From contig NZ_JANL01000042.1 of the NCBI RefSeq assembly GCF_000585255.1, positions 62,001 through 126,000 of the forward strand: 64,000 nt of DNA, written 5' to 3'. The stretch is from Alkalibacterium sp. AK22. GTDB taxonomy: Bacteria > Bacillota > Bacilli > Lactobacillales > Carnobacteriaceae_A. The notes under the pieces were generated by a model. The model did no database searches. It saw only the letters and a program-made list of their open reading frames with translations, and had not been told where the DNA came from. The translations under genes and the position numbers were made by a program. Below, piece after piece: positions 1 through 7,793 of this stretch; position 1 is the stretch's first letter, and the number at the start of each line of letters is the position of its first letter.

Positions 1-228
1 TTTCCGACTGCTGAGCAGCCGGGACGAATTGCAGCTACCGAACTGCTAATTAATAACCCGGCAATCAAAAACCTAATCCGTAACGAAAAAATGCACCAAA
101 TTCCAAATGTCCTGCAGACTTCAAAGGATAAAGGTATGCATACAATGGAAATGAGCATGCGTCAGCTGATTGCGCAAAAGGCTATTAGTGAAATGGACAT
201 CCTGCCTTATGTCAGCGGACAACTTTAA
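1..228 (+). CDS. pilT: Type IV pilus retraction ATPase PilT (3' end only)
   Basis: The window opens inside this gene; only the last 75 codons are present, in frame from base 1 to the TAA at 226-228. The visible part (GRIAATELLINNPAIKNLIR, then HQIPNVLQT and a GMHTME motif) matches the C-terminal domain of PilT-type secretion ATPases, where the pattern AIRNLIRE-K-HQI--VIQT-GM-TMD is characteristic; GspE/PilB extension ATPases differ here. PilT is a cytoplasmic hexameric ATPase that drives pilus disassembly. It lies 18 bp before pilC, so the two are probably cotranscribed. Walker motifs are outside the window, so activity cannot be judged. Confidence 0.88.
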   Translation, partial: FPTAEQPGRIAATELLINNPAIKNLIRNEKMHQIPNVLQTSKDKGMHTMEMSMRQLIAQKAISEMDILPYVSGQL

Positions 229-246
229 AAAGGAGGCAGTAAAGCT

Positions 247-1449
247 ATGGCTACCTATGCCTATAAGGCAAAGACCACCGAAGGAAAAGTAATCAAAGGC
301 CGGATGGAAAGCACCAGCAGAAAAGAAGCCGTGAGTGAATTGTCCCAGACAAACCTGATTGTTTTTGAAGTTGAGCCACTGAACACTTTTTTGTATAAGG
401 ATATCTATATCGGTAAGCCGCTAAAGCAGAAAGAATTCATCCTGTTTTTAAGGCAGTTTGCCACGCTAATGGAAGCGGGCATCCTTTTGGTTGATGCAAT
501 CGACCTTCTCGCTGAGCAGACTGACAGCAAGATGCTCAAGGAAGCACTCAAACAGATTTCCATAGATGTTAGGGAAGGAGTTGCTCTGTCAGATTCTATG
601 AAAAACTATCCCAAATTGTTTCCGGATCTGCTGGTTCAAATGATTCGATCTGGAGAAATTAGCGGCCAGCTGGAGGATGTCATGGATCGAATGGCTACAT
701 ACTATGAGAAACAGTACCGAATCAAGCAGAAGGTATCCACAGCACTGACTTACCCAACTGTCGTCGCCTCATTTGCCTTTATAATCACCCTTTTTCTGCT
801 GGTCTTTATCGTTCCACTTTTCGGGGATTTGTTCGCTTCTTTTGGAGAAGATCTACCTTTGATCACTCAGTTAGTACTGAATTTCAGCAGCTTTGTTCAG
901 CGGTTCTGGTGGCTATTTATTCTATTGATTCTCCTTATGTTTTTCCTTTTTTATCAGACAAAAAAAACAGAAGCGGGTGCTTATTTAATCGACAAAGCAG
1001 TATTAAAACTACCCGTCATCGGCTCTTTTGTACAAAAAGCAGTCCTAGCCCGAATGACCCAGACCCTCAGTTCACTCCTGAACAGTTCGGTACCGATTCT
1101 GCAGGCGGTTGATGTTACAAGCTGTGTAGTGGGGAATCGGGTAGTCAGAGATATTTTACTGGAGTCAAAAGGTGCTTTAGAAAAAGGAGAATCTCTGGCC
1201 AAGCCGATGGCTGATCACTGGGTCTTTCCTTCTCTGATCATTCAGATGGTTCGAGTGGGAGAGTCCAGCGGCTCGCTAGATGAAATGCTCAAGAAAGTAG
1301 CGGACATCTATGACCAAGAAGTGGAAGAAGCCTCAGACAAGCTGCAGTCTCTCATCGAACCTGTATTGATTATTTTTCTCGCAGGCATTGTCGGGCTGAT
1401 TGTCTTGTCCGTTGTTATTCCAATGTTCAGCTTGTTCGAAACGTTTTAA
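247..1449 (+). CDS. pilC: Type IV pilus inner-membrane platform protein PilC
   Basis: A 400-residue polytopic membrane protein with two T2SF (GspF/PilC) domains, about residues 65-185 and 265-390, and hydrophobic segments near 168-190, 216-238 and 372-397. The N-terminus MATYAYKAKTTEGKVIKG is typical of PilC/GspF and the length is the family norm; the competence protein ComGB is usually nearer 340 residues, which together with the pilT, pilM, pilN and pilO neighbours favours PilC. It anchors the pilin and motor ATPases at the membrane during pilus assembly. The start is set by AGGAGG about 10 bases upstream of ATG 247. The 236-bp AT-rich gap that follows separates it from the pilin gene. Confidence 0.93.
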   Translation: MATYAYKAKTTEGKVIKGRMESTSRKEAVSELSQTNLIVFEVEPLNTFLYKDIYIGKPLKQKEFILFLRQFATLMEAGILLVDAIDLLAEQTDSKMLKEALKQISIDVREGVALSDSMKNYPKLFPDLLVQMIRSGEISGQLEDVMDRMATYYEKQYRIKQKVSTALTYPTVVASFAFIITLFLLVFIVPLFGDLFASFGEDLPLITQLVLNFSSFVQRFWWLFILLILLMFFLFYQTKKTEAGAYLIDKAVLKLPVIGSFVQKAVLARMTQTLSSLLNSSVPILQAVDVTSCVVGNRVVRDILLESKGALEKGESLAKPMADHWVFPSLIIQMVRVGESSGSLDEMLKKVADIYDQEVEEASDKLQSLIEPVLIIFLAGIVGLIVLSVVIPMFSLFETF

Positions 1450-1628
1450 AATATTTCGAAACAGAGGAGATAATCTATTGTAATACCATCCGATTTTATT
1501 TATAATTATTAGTGTACATAGCAGTTACATAGCTTTATTCGATTATGATCGCTGTATATGCACAAAACAAATGTATCTTTATGCTGACTATTCGTTCGAA
1601 TCAGGACTTTACGTTCCCGCGTAATAAC

Positions 1629-1661
1629 TTGAAAACGGACATATTTACTATACAGTATAAT
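1629..1661 (+). promoter_or_regulatory. Possible promoter of the pilin gene
   Basis: A consensus -10 TATAAT at 1656-1661 lies 24 bases before the pilin ATG. The nearest -35-like hexamer, TTGAAA at 1629-1634, leaves a 21-base spacer, which is too long for an ideal sigma-A promoter. An independent transcript for the pilin is plausible because a 236-bp gap precedes it and a terminator hairpin follows it. No stronger -35 is visible. Confidence 0.4.
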
Positions 1662-1685
1662 AGAAAAATTTAGGAGGACGAAATT

Positions 1686-2018
1686 ATGAGAAACAAGATC
1701 AAGCAGATGATGAAAAAAGAAGAAGGGTTCACGCTAGTAGAGCTTTTGGCAGTAATAGTTATTTTAGGTTTGATTGTTGCATTAGCAGTACCAGCAATAG
1801 GTAATGTAATAACAAGAGCTAATAATGAAACACAGGCTGCTGAATCAGCTTTGATTGTTGATGCTGCAAGATTATATGAAATAGAAAATGGAAGAATCGG
1901 AAGTGAAGGAGTTACTGTAGAAGCTTTAATCAATGCTGAATTTTTAGAGGTTAGGGATGGGGACCAACCGACCGGTAGTGTGATTAGAACGAATGATGGG
2001 TTGAGTTACACGCCTTAA
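1686..2018 (+). CDS. Type IV pilin (major pilin candidate)
   Basis: A 110-residue prepilin. The class III signal is clear: a basic leader ending KKEEG, then FTLVELLAVIVILGLIVALA, giving cleavage after Gly14 with Phe as residue 1 and Glu at +5 of the mature 96-residue protein. The hydrophobic stretch runs from about residue 15 to 36 and is followed by an amphipathic helix and a small C-terminal domain with no cysteines. AGGAGG lies 8 bases before ATG 1686. Size and leader also resemble ComGC, but the genes around it are pilus genes rather than com genes. The gene is noticeably richer in A+T than pilC and pilD, and has its own promoter-like region and a terminator, as expected for a highly expressed subunit. 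Confidence 0.85.
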   Translation: MRNKIKQMMKKEEGFTLVELLAVIVILGLIVALAVPAIGNVITRANNETQAAESALIVDAARLYEIENGRIGSEGVTVEALINAEFLEVRDGDQPTGSVIRTNDGLSYTP

Positions 2019-2060
2019 ATAATAAATTATTAAAGAAATCGATAAGCTAGCAAGTAAGAA

Positions 2061-2098
2061 GAAAGAAGAAAGACCCTCTCGGGGGTCTTTCTTCTTTC
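2061..2098 (+). terminator. Hairpin after the pilin gene
   Basis: A perfect 16-bp stem (2061-2076 with 2083-2098) around a 6-base loop lies 42 bases after the pilin stop. The 3' arm is pyrimidine-rich rather than followed by a clean T-run, so termination may be partial, allowing reduced transcription into pilD-pilM-pilN-pilO. Confidence 0.7.
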
Positions 2099-2122
2099 CT
2101 ACATATTTATTAGGAGCCAGCC

Positions 2123-2875
2123 ATGGAAACCATTATCACTCTACTATTTTTTCTATACGGTCTGATTTTCGGTTCGTTTTTTAATGTCGTCGGTTTGAGA
2201 GTCCCCAACGGATCTTTATTTTGTAAACATCGTTCATACTGCGACACTTGCCAACGGACATTAAGATGGATTGAACTCTTACCAGTCTTATCTTTTGTTC
2301 TTCAAAAAGGGAAATGCCGGGGTTGCAAGCAGAAGATCTCCCCGCTGTATCCGCTGATGGAAATGCTCACCGGCATGCTGTTTGGCTTGAGCTATCTCCA
2401 GTGGGGATTCGATCACACCTTAATATTGAGTCTGCTTCTGATTAGTCTGATTATTCCGGTCACGGTCTCAGATCTGGCGTACAAACGCATCCCGAATAAA
2501 ATCCTGCTGTTTTTTGCGCCTCTTTTTCTAATTTACCGGCTATTCTATCCGCTGAGTTCTTTTTGGCTGTCTTTATTCGGAGCCATACTGGCTTTTGGAC
2601 TAATCGCCTCAGTCATTTTTTTGTCTAAGGGGGGGATGGGAATGGGGGATTTAAAGTATTTTGTCTTGTTCGGCTTTATATTCGGACCCGGGCAGTTTCT
2701 GCTGCTCTTTTTCCTGTCTACACTATATGGCGCCTTCGGGGGTTTAGTGACGATGCGGGTCAAAAAAATCAGCCGGCGCTCACAGATTGCATTCGGTCCT
2801 TATATCGGTTTGGCCGCATTGAGCGTATTCTTTTTTGGCGACCAACTAATCAGTTGGTATGTCTCATTTTTTTGA
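2123..2875 (+). CDS. pilD: Prepilin peptidase / N-methyltransferase
   Basis: A 250-residue multi-spanning membrane aspartic protease that removes prepilin leaders and methylates the new N-terminus. It has the N-terminal methyltransferase-type domain with CxxC pairs at residues 40-43 and 65-68 and the PLYPLMEMLTG motif. The peptidase part has both catalytic aspartates in recognisable contexts: SDLAYKRIPN near residue 115 and GMGMGDLKY near residue 172. The start at ATG 2123 has a modest GGAG upstream. It follows the pilin after 104 bp. A ComC peptidase has the same fold, so it could also serve competence pilins encoded elsewhere. Confidence 0.93.
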   Translation: METIITLLFFLYGLIFGSFFNVVGLRVPNGSLFCKHRSYCDTCQRTLRWIELLPVLSFVLQKGKCRGCKQKISPLYPLMEMLTGMLFGLSYLQWGFDHTLILSLLLISLIIPVTVSDLAYKRIPNKILLFFAPLFLIYRLFYPLSSFWLSLFGAILAFGLIASVIFLSKGGMGMGDLKYFVLFGFIFGPGQFLLLFFLSTLYGAFGGLVTMRVKKISRRSQIAFGPYIGLAALSVFFFGDQLISWYVSFF

Positions 2876-2922
2876 TCCGCGATTAAACGCAACCCTTGAT
2901 TATATATCCTGGAGGTCTGTCA

Positions 2923-3999
2923 ATGTTATTTAAAAGTAAAATGCACCTACACCTGCAGTTTCTAGAAAAGAGTGTCCGCTATTTGGTCACGGATGCGTCG
3001 GGCAAAAATGTGATCGAAAAAGATGAACTGATTTTTGAGAGCTTTATCTTACAGGAAGGCAAGCTAGTTGGCTCTTCGTTTCTAAAAACTCGACTGGATG
3101 CCTTAATCAAAGAGAAGAAGTGGAAACAAGCCAAAGTGTCCATTCTACTGCCGGACGACTCTGTCACGATAAGAAAAGAGACGATCCCAGCTCAGCTCGA
3201 TTACAATGAAATAAAGGATTACTTGAACCTGCATGTCAATCAGTCGATTCGTCTGCCTTTTGAAGACCCACGAATAGACTTTGAAGTGATTGAAAAAAAT
3301 GAGTCCACCCAGACGTTGTTTTTGGCAGCTTATCCGGGGGAACAAGTCAGGCAGTATCTGGATCTGTTGGAAGCGGCACATTTGCAGCCTGAAGTGGCGG
3401 ATCTTTCTTCATTATGTATTTATCGGATCCTTCTTGCCCAGTCCTGTTCGGCTGTCAAGTCCTCTGCCCACGTTATGGTTCTGCAGTGGAATCCGATAGA
3501 TACATCAATCACTGTTTTCAATAAAGGAATTCCTCAGTTTAACCGGCATACCCGCTCGCAGCGTTTGACGGATGCCTGGACCCTTTCAAAAGAAAGTCGC
3601 TGGATCTGGAAGCGTTCGGAAAGGGAATTAAGCGAGAGTCTGGAAGACCAGTTAAATGGACTGGAGCGCTTTTTCGAGTTTTACCGCTACTCTGTAATGG
3701 ACGGACAAGGCAGCATTTCAGAAATTGTCCTTTCTGGCTATTTTCCGGAAATGACTCGACTCAAGCAGCTACTGGATGAACGCTTTTCTGTGCCGGTCAA
3801 CATGCTCGAGCTGCCGGAAGGTGTTTATCAGGCTGAATCAGCCCTTTACGGCTTGACGCTCAGAGAACATAAGCCTAAAAAAAGGCTCCTGGACTCAGCA
3901 AAACGTACAGAAAAAAGCCAGAGGGAAAAGAACCTGCATCGGCAAAACAAAAACAGGCTGTCCAATCTTGAAACAGAAAGCGAAGGAGACGCGGTGTGA
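2923..3999 (+). CDS. pilM: Type IV pilus assembly protein PilM
   Basis: An actin-like cytoplasmic protein (358 residues) of the PilM family, which links the motor to the PilN-PilO membrane complex. The N-terminal SHS2-like region, the segment LFLAAYPGEQVRQYLDLLEA and the following VADLSSLCIYRILLA resemble the PilM core. The reading frame is open from a TTG at 2896, but GGAGGT at 2911-2916 places the start at ATG 2923. The last 40 residues are strongly basic and hydrophilic, an unstructured tail. Its stop overlaps the pilN start by one base. Confidence 0.82.
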   Translation: MLFKSKMHLHLQFLEKSVRYLVTDASGKNVIEKDELIFESFILQEGKLVGSSFLKTRLDALIKEKKWKQAKVSILLPDDSVTIRKETIPAQLDYNEIKDYLNLHVNQSIRLPFEDPRIDFEVIEKNESTQTLFLAAYPGEQVRQYLDLLEAAHLQPEVADLSSLCIYRILLAQSCSAVKSSAHVMVLQWNPIDTSITVFNKGIPQFNRHTRSQRLTDAWTLSKESRWIWKRSERELSESLEDQLNGLERFFEFYRYSVMDGQGSISEIVLSGYFPEMTRLKQLLDERFSVPVNMLELPEGVYQAESALYGLTLREHKPKKRLLDSAKRTEKSQREKNLHRQNKNRLSNLETESEGDAV

Positions 4000-4538
4000 T
4001 GATCGAAATCAATTTTTTTGAAAAAAAAGCTAGAAATATTCTGCCGTACCTGTTGGGGGCACTCCTCCTGCTGGGTTTGCTCGTCATCGGTCTTTACTTG
4101 TTTCTAATGCACAGTTTGTACGCTAGTCAGGATGTTCAGAATCTGGAACAGATCGCTCGGCAGTCAGAAGATGTAGCGCTTTCCAGAGAAATGCAGAGGC
4201 TGAGCCGGGAGACAGAGCAGAACGCACAAGTCGTCTCAAATTTTGAAGATAGCCGATATCCGATTGTGTTTTTAACTGCGGACATAGCGAATAGTATACC
4301 GGAAAGCGAAGAAACTGTTATCAGCTTCAACCTGAACAGTCCGGAAGAACTGGTTTTGGAATTAAACCAGAGTCAGATTCAAGCTAGTGCCGATCTGATC
4401 AGTACATTTGAAGATAAGTCCTATGTCAATCATGTTCTCTTTGACCGTCTCATTAGTGAGCGTGAAGGTGACGAGCACGTGATCCAGCTGACTCTGATTA
4501 TCAATCAGGAGGCAATGAGAGAGGAGGCAGAAAGATGA
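3999..4538 (+). CDS. pilN: Type IV pilus assembly protein PilN
   Basis: A bitopic membrane protein of 179 residues: a short cytoplasmic head beginning MIEINFFEKKARNILPY, corresponding to the PilN segment that docks on PilM, one membrane segment at about residues 15-37, then an extracytoplasmic coiled-coil and a small alpha/beta domain. ATG 3999 overlaps the pilM stop and has GAAGGAGA about 8 bases upstream; GTG 3996 is an alternative. Sequence identity to known PilN is low by eye, so the call rests on topology and position between pilM and pilO. Confidence 0.75.
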   Translation: MIEINFFEKKARNILPYLLGALLLLGLLVIGLYLFLMHSLYASQDVQNLEQIARQSEDVALSREMQRLSRETEQNAQVVSNFEDSRYPIVFLTADIANSIPESEETVISFNLNSPEELVLELNQSQIQASADLISTFEDKSYVNHVLFDRLISEREGDEHVIQLTLIINQEAMREEAER

Positions 4539-5116
4539 CGGTAAAATGGACGCGAGAATCTGTCCTGGTCTTGGTGACTGTTCTGCTGGTCTTGCTTGCT
4601 GTTTTCTATTATGGCAATCACCTGCTTTTGACACCGTTCAGAGCCGCAGCTGATACTTCAGCCAGCATATTGAATGATCAAAACAATCTACTTGAGCGTT
4701 TTCCTCCTTCTGAAGTTGTGCTTAATGATCTGATCGCTAAAAAAGAGGAGTCTCATGCATATATTCCAGATGGAGAGAACATGAGGCAAGCCCTTCTAGC
4801 TCTTCATGAACAGGCTCAGCAAAATAACATCAATCTCAATCAGATTGCACGGGTCAGAGACAGTGAGGTACTTGAAGGGCAAAGTGGGCGTTACCGCAGC
4901 ACAGGCTACTTGCTCGAATGGTCGAGCGCTTCCGCGGCCGACTTTACGGCTTTTCTAGAAGACTTGGATGCAGATGACCGTTTATGGAGCAGCGAAGAGC
5001 TCAGTTACCAGCAGGACGTGGATGGTGACACCATTGGGTTCTTACTCATTGATTTTTTTCACAGCGGAGACACTGAACCCGCAGAATCTACCGTAGAAGT
5101 TGAATCAGCATCATAA
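4535..5116 (+). CDS. pilO: Type IV pilus assembly protein PilO
   Basis: A 193-residue bitopic membrane protein: a short basic N-terminus, one membrane helix at about residues 9-30, a coiled-coil and a C-terminal globular domain, which is the PilO layout. It overlaps pilN by an ATGA junction, implying translational coupling and a PilN-PilO heterodimer. No PilP or PilQ follows, as expected for a cell without an outer membrane. A terminator lies 34 bases after the stop, closing the cluster. Confidence 0.75.
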   Translation: MTVKWTRESVLVLVTVLLVLLAVFYYGNHLLLTPFRAAADTSASILNDQNNLLERFPPSEVVLNDLIAKKEESHAYIPDGENMRQALLALHEQAQQNNINLNQIARVRDSEVLEGQSGRYRSTGYLLEWSSASAADFTAFLEDLDADDRLWSSEELSYQQDVDGDTIGFLLIDFFHSGDTEPAESTVEVESAS

Positions 5117-5149
5117 AAAAAACATTAAATATTCCATAAATAATCATAT

Positions 5150-5186
5150 AAAAACAGTCAAATGATTAACCCTTTTGGCTGTTTTT
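5150..5186 (+). terminator. Terminator of the pilus cluster
   Basis: A 13-bp stem (AAAAACAGTCAAA paired with TTTTGGCTGTTTTT, one G-T pair) with a 10-base loop, ending in a T-run, 34 bases after pilO. Confidence 0.82.
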
Positions 5187-5212
5187 GTGTATAATAAACT
5201 TACATAATATTT

Positions 5213-5228
5213 TTGAACAATTGTTCAA
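5213..5228. repeat. Perfect 16-bp palindrome
   Basis: TTGAACAATTGTTCAA is fully self-complementary and has the size of an operator for a dimeric repressor. It has no loop to form a useful RNA hairpin and sits beyond the pilus terminator, so a DNA-binding site is more likely than a terminator. The cognate protein is unknown. Confidence 0.6.
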
Positions 5229-5240
5229 TTTTTGCTGTAA

Positions 5241-5276
5241 TAACCTTCATAACCTTCATAACCTTCATAACGTTCA
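5241..5276 (+). repeat. Four tandem 9-bp units
   Basis: TAACCTTCA is repeated three times exactly, followed by a fourth unit TAACGTTCA with one change. It is non-coding and could be prone to slippage. Confidence 0.85.
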
Positions 5277-5518
5277 CCGCTGTCGTCCTCTTTTCTTATT
5301 TCCCGACTGCTTTATATCGTATCCTCTTTTAAATCTTCATTACCAGAACAGCTAGTGTGTCAAACCAAGTTTAACGCTTGCTGACAGACAATGCAAACGC
5401 TTTAAAAAAGCTTTTGTGCACGCTTTATACCGAGATTTTCTCTCACAATTCCTGTAGTAAAAACCTCCTGTTTTATGATAAGATAAAAGGAAACAGAACT
5501 GGAAAAAGGGATGGTAGT

Positions 5519-6781
5519 GTGTCGTATTCAAGACAGATGATTGAAGCAATTCAAAATCAGCAGCTGAAGGAAGCAGAGCATTATTTTCAGGAGGCTTTGA
5601 TGCAAGACGGGGATGAAGAGTTGTTTGCTTTGGTTGAAACGCTCTATGACTTGGGTTTTTTAGGGGAAACAAAGCAACTGATCCGTCACCTGCTTCAAAA
5701 ACACCCAGAAGAAGATGGTTTAAAGCTGATTCTAGCTGAAATCGCCATCGAAGAAGGCAGTGAACTGGAAGCTTTTGACTGGATAGACCAGGTGGAAGAA
5801 GGCAGCTCTTTCTATCCCCAAGCACTTCTGGTTGCAGCTGATTATTACCAGGTTTTGGATCTGCCTGAAGTAGCCCGAAAGAAACTGGAAGAAGCCAAAA
5901 CGATTTTGCCAAATGAACCTGTCATTGACTTTGCTCTAGGAGAACTTCTTTTTACCAGTGGAAACTACAAAGAAGCAATCATGCATTACGAACAGTTGAT
6001 TATCTCACATCATACGGAATTTGCCGGAACAAGTCTGAATAGCCGTCTAGGAAATGCCTATGCAGCAACGGGTGATCTGGAATCAGCGATAGACTATCTA
6101 AAAGAAGCGGTTGAACTTCAGGAAACCGGGGACCACCTCTTTCAGCTAGGTCTGGTTTATTTCCAGAAAAAGGATTACGACCAGGCGAATGAACAGTTGT
6201 ATAAAGTCAAGGAGCTGGACCCAAGTTATACATCGGTATACAGCTATCTGGCTCAAGGTCTGCTTGAGCAGAATAAAGAGCAGGAAGCACTTGAAACAAT
6301 CGAAGAAGGCTTATTGCATGACCGTCAAAATCCTTCTCTTTACGCAATGGGAGCCAGAGCAGCTCTAACATTAGGCTTAAAAGATAAAACGGAAGAGTTG
6401 TTTGGTAAAGCCCTCTCGCTTGATCCGGAAAATATTACGCTGACGCTCGAATACTGCCGGTTTCTGTTCAACCAGCAAGCTTTTGAGCAGGCACTCCAGC
6501 TACTTGGCCCTAAACTGGCTGAAGGTGAAGAAGACCCACAGCTTTTCTGGTATGCAGCGATGGCTTATAATGAGTTGGAAGAATTCGATGAGGCGAGAAG
6601 CTTTTATAATAAAGCTGTTCAGTATCTATCTGATAGTCCGGTTTTCTTAAAAGATTATGCTCTCTTTTTGAGAGAAGAGGGTGACCGGGTTCGCTTTATC
6701 GAAACTGCCAGAAAACTGCTGGCTATCGATCCGACAGATACAGAAGTAGATGAGTGGATTAAGTATGAAGAGACCGAATAA
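5519..6781 (+). CDS. TPR-repeat protein, YpiA-like
   Basis: A 420-residue soluble protein made almost entirely of tetratricopeptide repeats; about ten degenerate 34-residue units can be traced, for example around ALGELLFTSGNYKEAIMHYE and LGLVYFQKKDYDQANEQLYK. It matches YpiA, which stands at the head of the same gene run in Bacillus (ypiA-ypiB). The role is unknown; TPR solenoids are protein-binding scaffolds. I chose GTG 5519 because AAAGGG lies 8 bases upstream; the frame is open further upstream to 5378 without a better site. YpiB follows after 45 bases. Confidence 0.78.
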   Translation: MSYSRQMIEAIQNQQLKEAEHYFQEALMQDGDEELFALVETLYDLGFLGETKQLIRHLLQKHPEEDGLKLILAEIAIEEGSELEAFDWIDQVEEGSSFYPQALLVAADYYQVLDLPEVARKKLEEAKTILPNEPVIDFALGELLFTSGNYKEAIMHYEQLIISHHTEFAGTSLNSRLGNAYAATGDLESAIDYLKEAVELQETGDHLFQLGLVYFQKKDYDQANEQLYKVKELDPSYTSVYSYLAQGLLEQNKEQEALETIEEGLLHDRQNPSLYAMGARAALTLGLKDKTEELFGKALSLDPENITLTLEYCRFLFNQQAFEQALQLLGPKLAEGEEDPQLFWYAAMAYNELEEFDEARSFYNKAVQYLSDSPVFLKDYALFLREEGDRVRFIETARKLLAIDPTDTEVDEWIKYEETE

Positions 6782-6826
6782 GTTTGGTATACTATAACTG
6801 AGCACAGATAAAGGAGGGGAGTTTCT

Positions 6827-7396
6827 ATGTATAGTCGCATCCAACTAAAAGACAAGAAAAAATTTCTGAAATGGTTTCTGCAGCGCTATCAGATGAAGCG
6901 CAGAGAATCGATGTGGATTTTGAATTATCTGCTGAACCATGACATTGTACTGAATAAGACCAAGTTTGTTGAGAGAGCCGATCAGACTCCTCGCGGAATT
7001 AAAATGGCCACAGTGGGTACGGACGAGGAAGCTTTCCGCTTTTATAAAGACGGACAGGAATTCGACCACCCGGAACAGGCCTTTCATGAAGTGCGTCTTA
7101 ACTGGCATACGGATTTGTACATCGAACTGATTTTTCAGGATGCACTGCTGTCTCCTGAATATGTATCGATACTGGAAGACAATCCTTTTGCAAAATGGAA
7201 CGATCAATTGGATCAGACCATTGACGAAGAAGTAGATGAAGCGGTCGACAGTTTCTGCCAGCAGGAAAAACGTCATCAGCTGCTGGAAGCCATTGATCAC
7301 GCACTGGAAACACAGAATCGGGAAGACTTTTATTCTCTCGCCAATGAGCTGAAGGCGCTGGAGGATAAGATAGATAATTGCGTTTCCCCTTCCTAA
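6827..7396 (+). CDS. UPF0302 family protein, YpiB-like
   Basis: A 189-residue acidic soluble protein. The opening (KKFLKWFLQRYQMKRRESMW, then ILNYLLNHD) is the signature of the UPF0302/YpiB family, whose biochemical role is not established. AAAGGAGGGG lies upstream of ATG 6827. It sits between the TPR protein and the MazG-type pyrophosphohydrolase, the same order as in other Firmicutes, and is probably cotranscribed with them. Confidence 0.85.
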   Translation: MYSRIQLKDKKKFLKWFLQRYQMKRRESMWILNYLLNHDIVLNKTKFVERADQTPRGIKMATVGTDEEAFRFYKDGQEFDHPEQAFHEVRLNWHTDLYIELIFQDALLSPEYVSILEDNPFAKWNDQLDQTIDEEVDEAVDSFCQQEKRHQLLEAIDHALETQNREDFYSLANELKALEDKIDNCVSPS

Positions 7397-7418
7397 TTGA
7401 GTTCAAAGGAGAAGAGAT

Positions 7419-7769
7419 ATGACAGAAATGGACGAGATGCAAAAAAGGGTCGATCAATATATCAGCCAGTTCAAGTCAGGATACTTTTCTCCTTTGGGCC
7501 AGTTAGCCAGGTTGACGGAAGAAGTCGGCGAGCTGGCCAGGGAAGTCAATCACCGTTATGGTGAAAAACAGAAAAAATCATCTGAAATAGAAAAAAAGGT
7601 TGAAGAAGAGATTGGCGATGTTATGTTTGTATTAATTTGTCTGGCCAACTCTTTAGATATCGACTTGTCGGAGTCTTTTGATCTGGTCATGAATAAGTTT
7701 GATGAGCGTGACCAGTTCCGCTTTGAGCGTCATGATGGCAGGGAAGAGAAAACTGAACCGAAGAGTTGA
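7419..7769 (+). CDS. MazG-type nucleotide pyrophosphohydrolase, YpjD-like
   Basis: A 116-residue single-domain MazG-fold enzyme expected to hydrolyse nucleoside triphosphates to monophosphates and pyrophosphate. The metal-binding signature is present: LTEEVGELAREV (EExxE) near residues 31-42 and the second-helix EEIGDVMFVL (ExxD) near 62-71. Substrate preference cannot be read from the sequence. It is 22 bp after ypiB and 24 bp before cca, within one apparent operon. Confidence 0.87.
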   Translation: MTEMDEMQKRVDQYISQFKSGYFSPLGQLARLTEEVGELAREVNHRYGEKQKKSSEIEKKVEEEIGDVMFVLICLANSLDIDLSESFDLVMNKFDERDQFRFERHDGREEKTEPKS

Positions 7770-7793
7770 GATATAAAGGAGAGAAGGGATAGT

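Larger units (their letters stand above)
5187..5518. other. Gap between the pilus cluster and the TPR gene
   Basis: No convincing gene. It holds a perfect palindrome (5213-5228), a 9-bp tandem repeat (5241-5276) and a CcpA-box-like ATGCAAACGCTTTAA at 5391-5405 that differs from the usual cre pattern at one conserved position. An open frame runs through from 5378, but the only plausible ribosome binding site is just before 5519. Confidence 0.6.

Noticed and set aside
1686-2018. ComGC competence pseudopilin
   Set aside because: Size and leader would fit, but pilT, pilM, pilN and pilO neighbours and the absence of other com genes favour a pilus subunit. It is not fully excluded.
5378-5518. N-terminal extension of the TPR protein by 47 codons from 5378
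   Set aside because: No ribosome binding site at 5378, and the added residues look unlike protein (low conservation, cysteine and serine rich). GTG 5519 has AAAGGG at the right distance.
5352-5912. Minus-strand 186-codon frame over the TPR gene
   Set aside because: It is the antisense shadow of the TPR coding region, without similarity or start signals.
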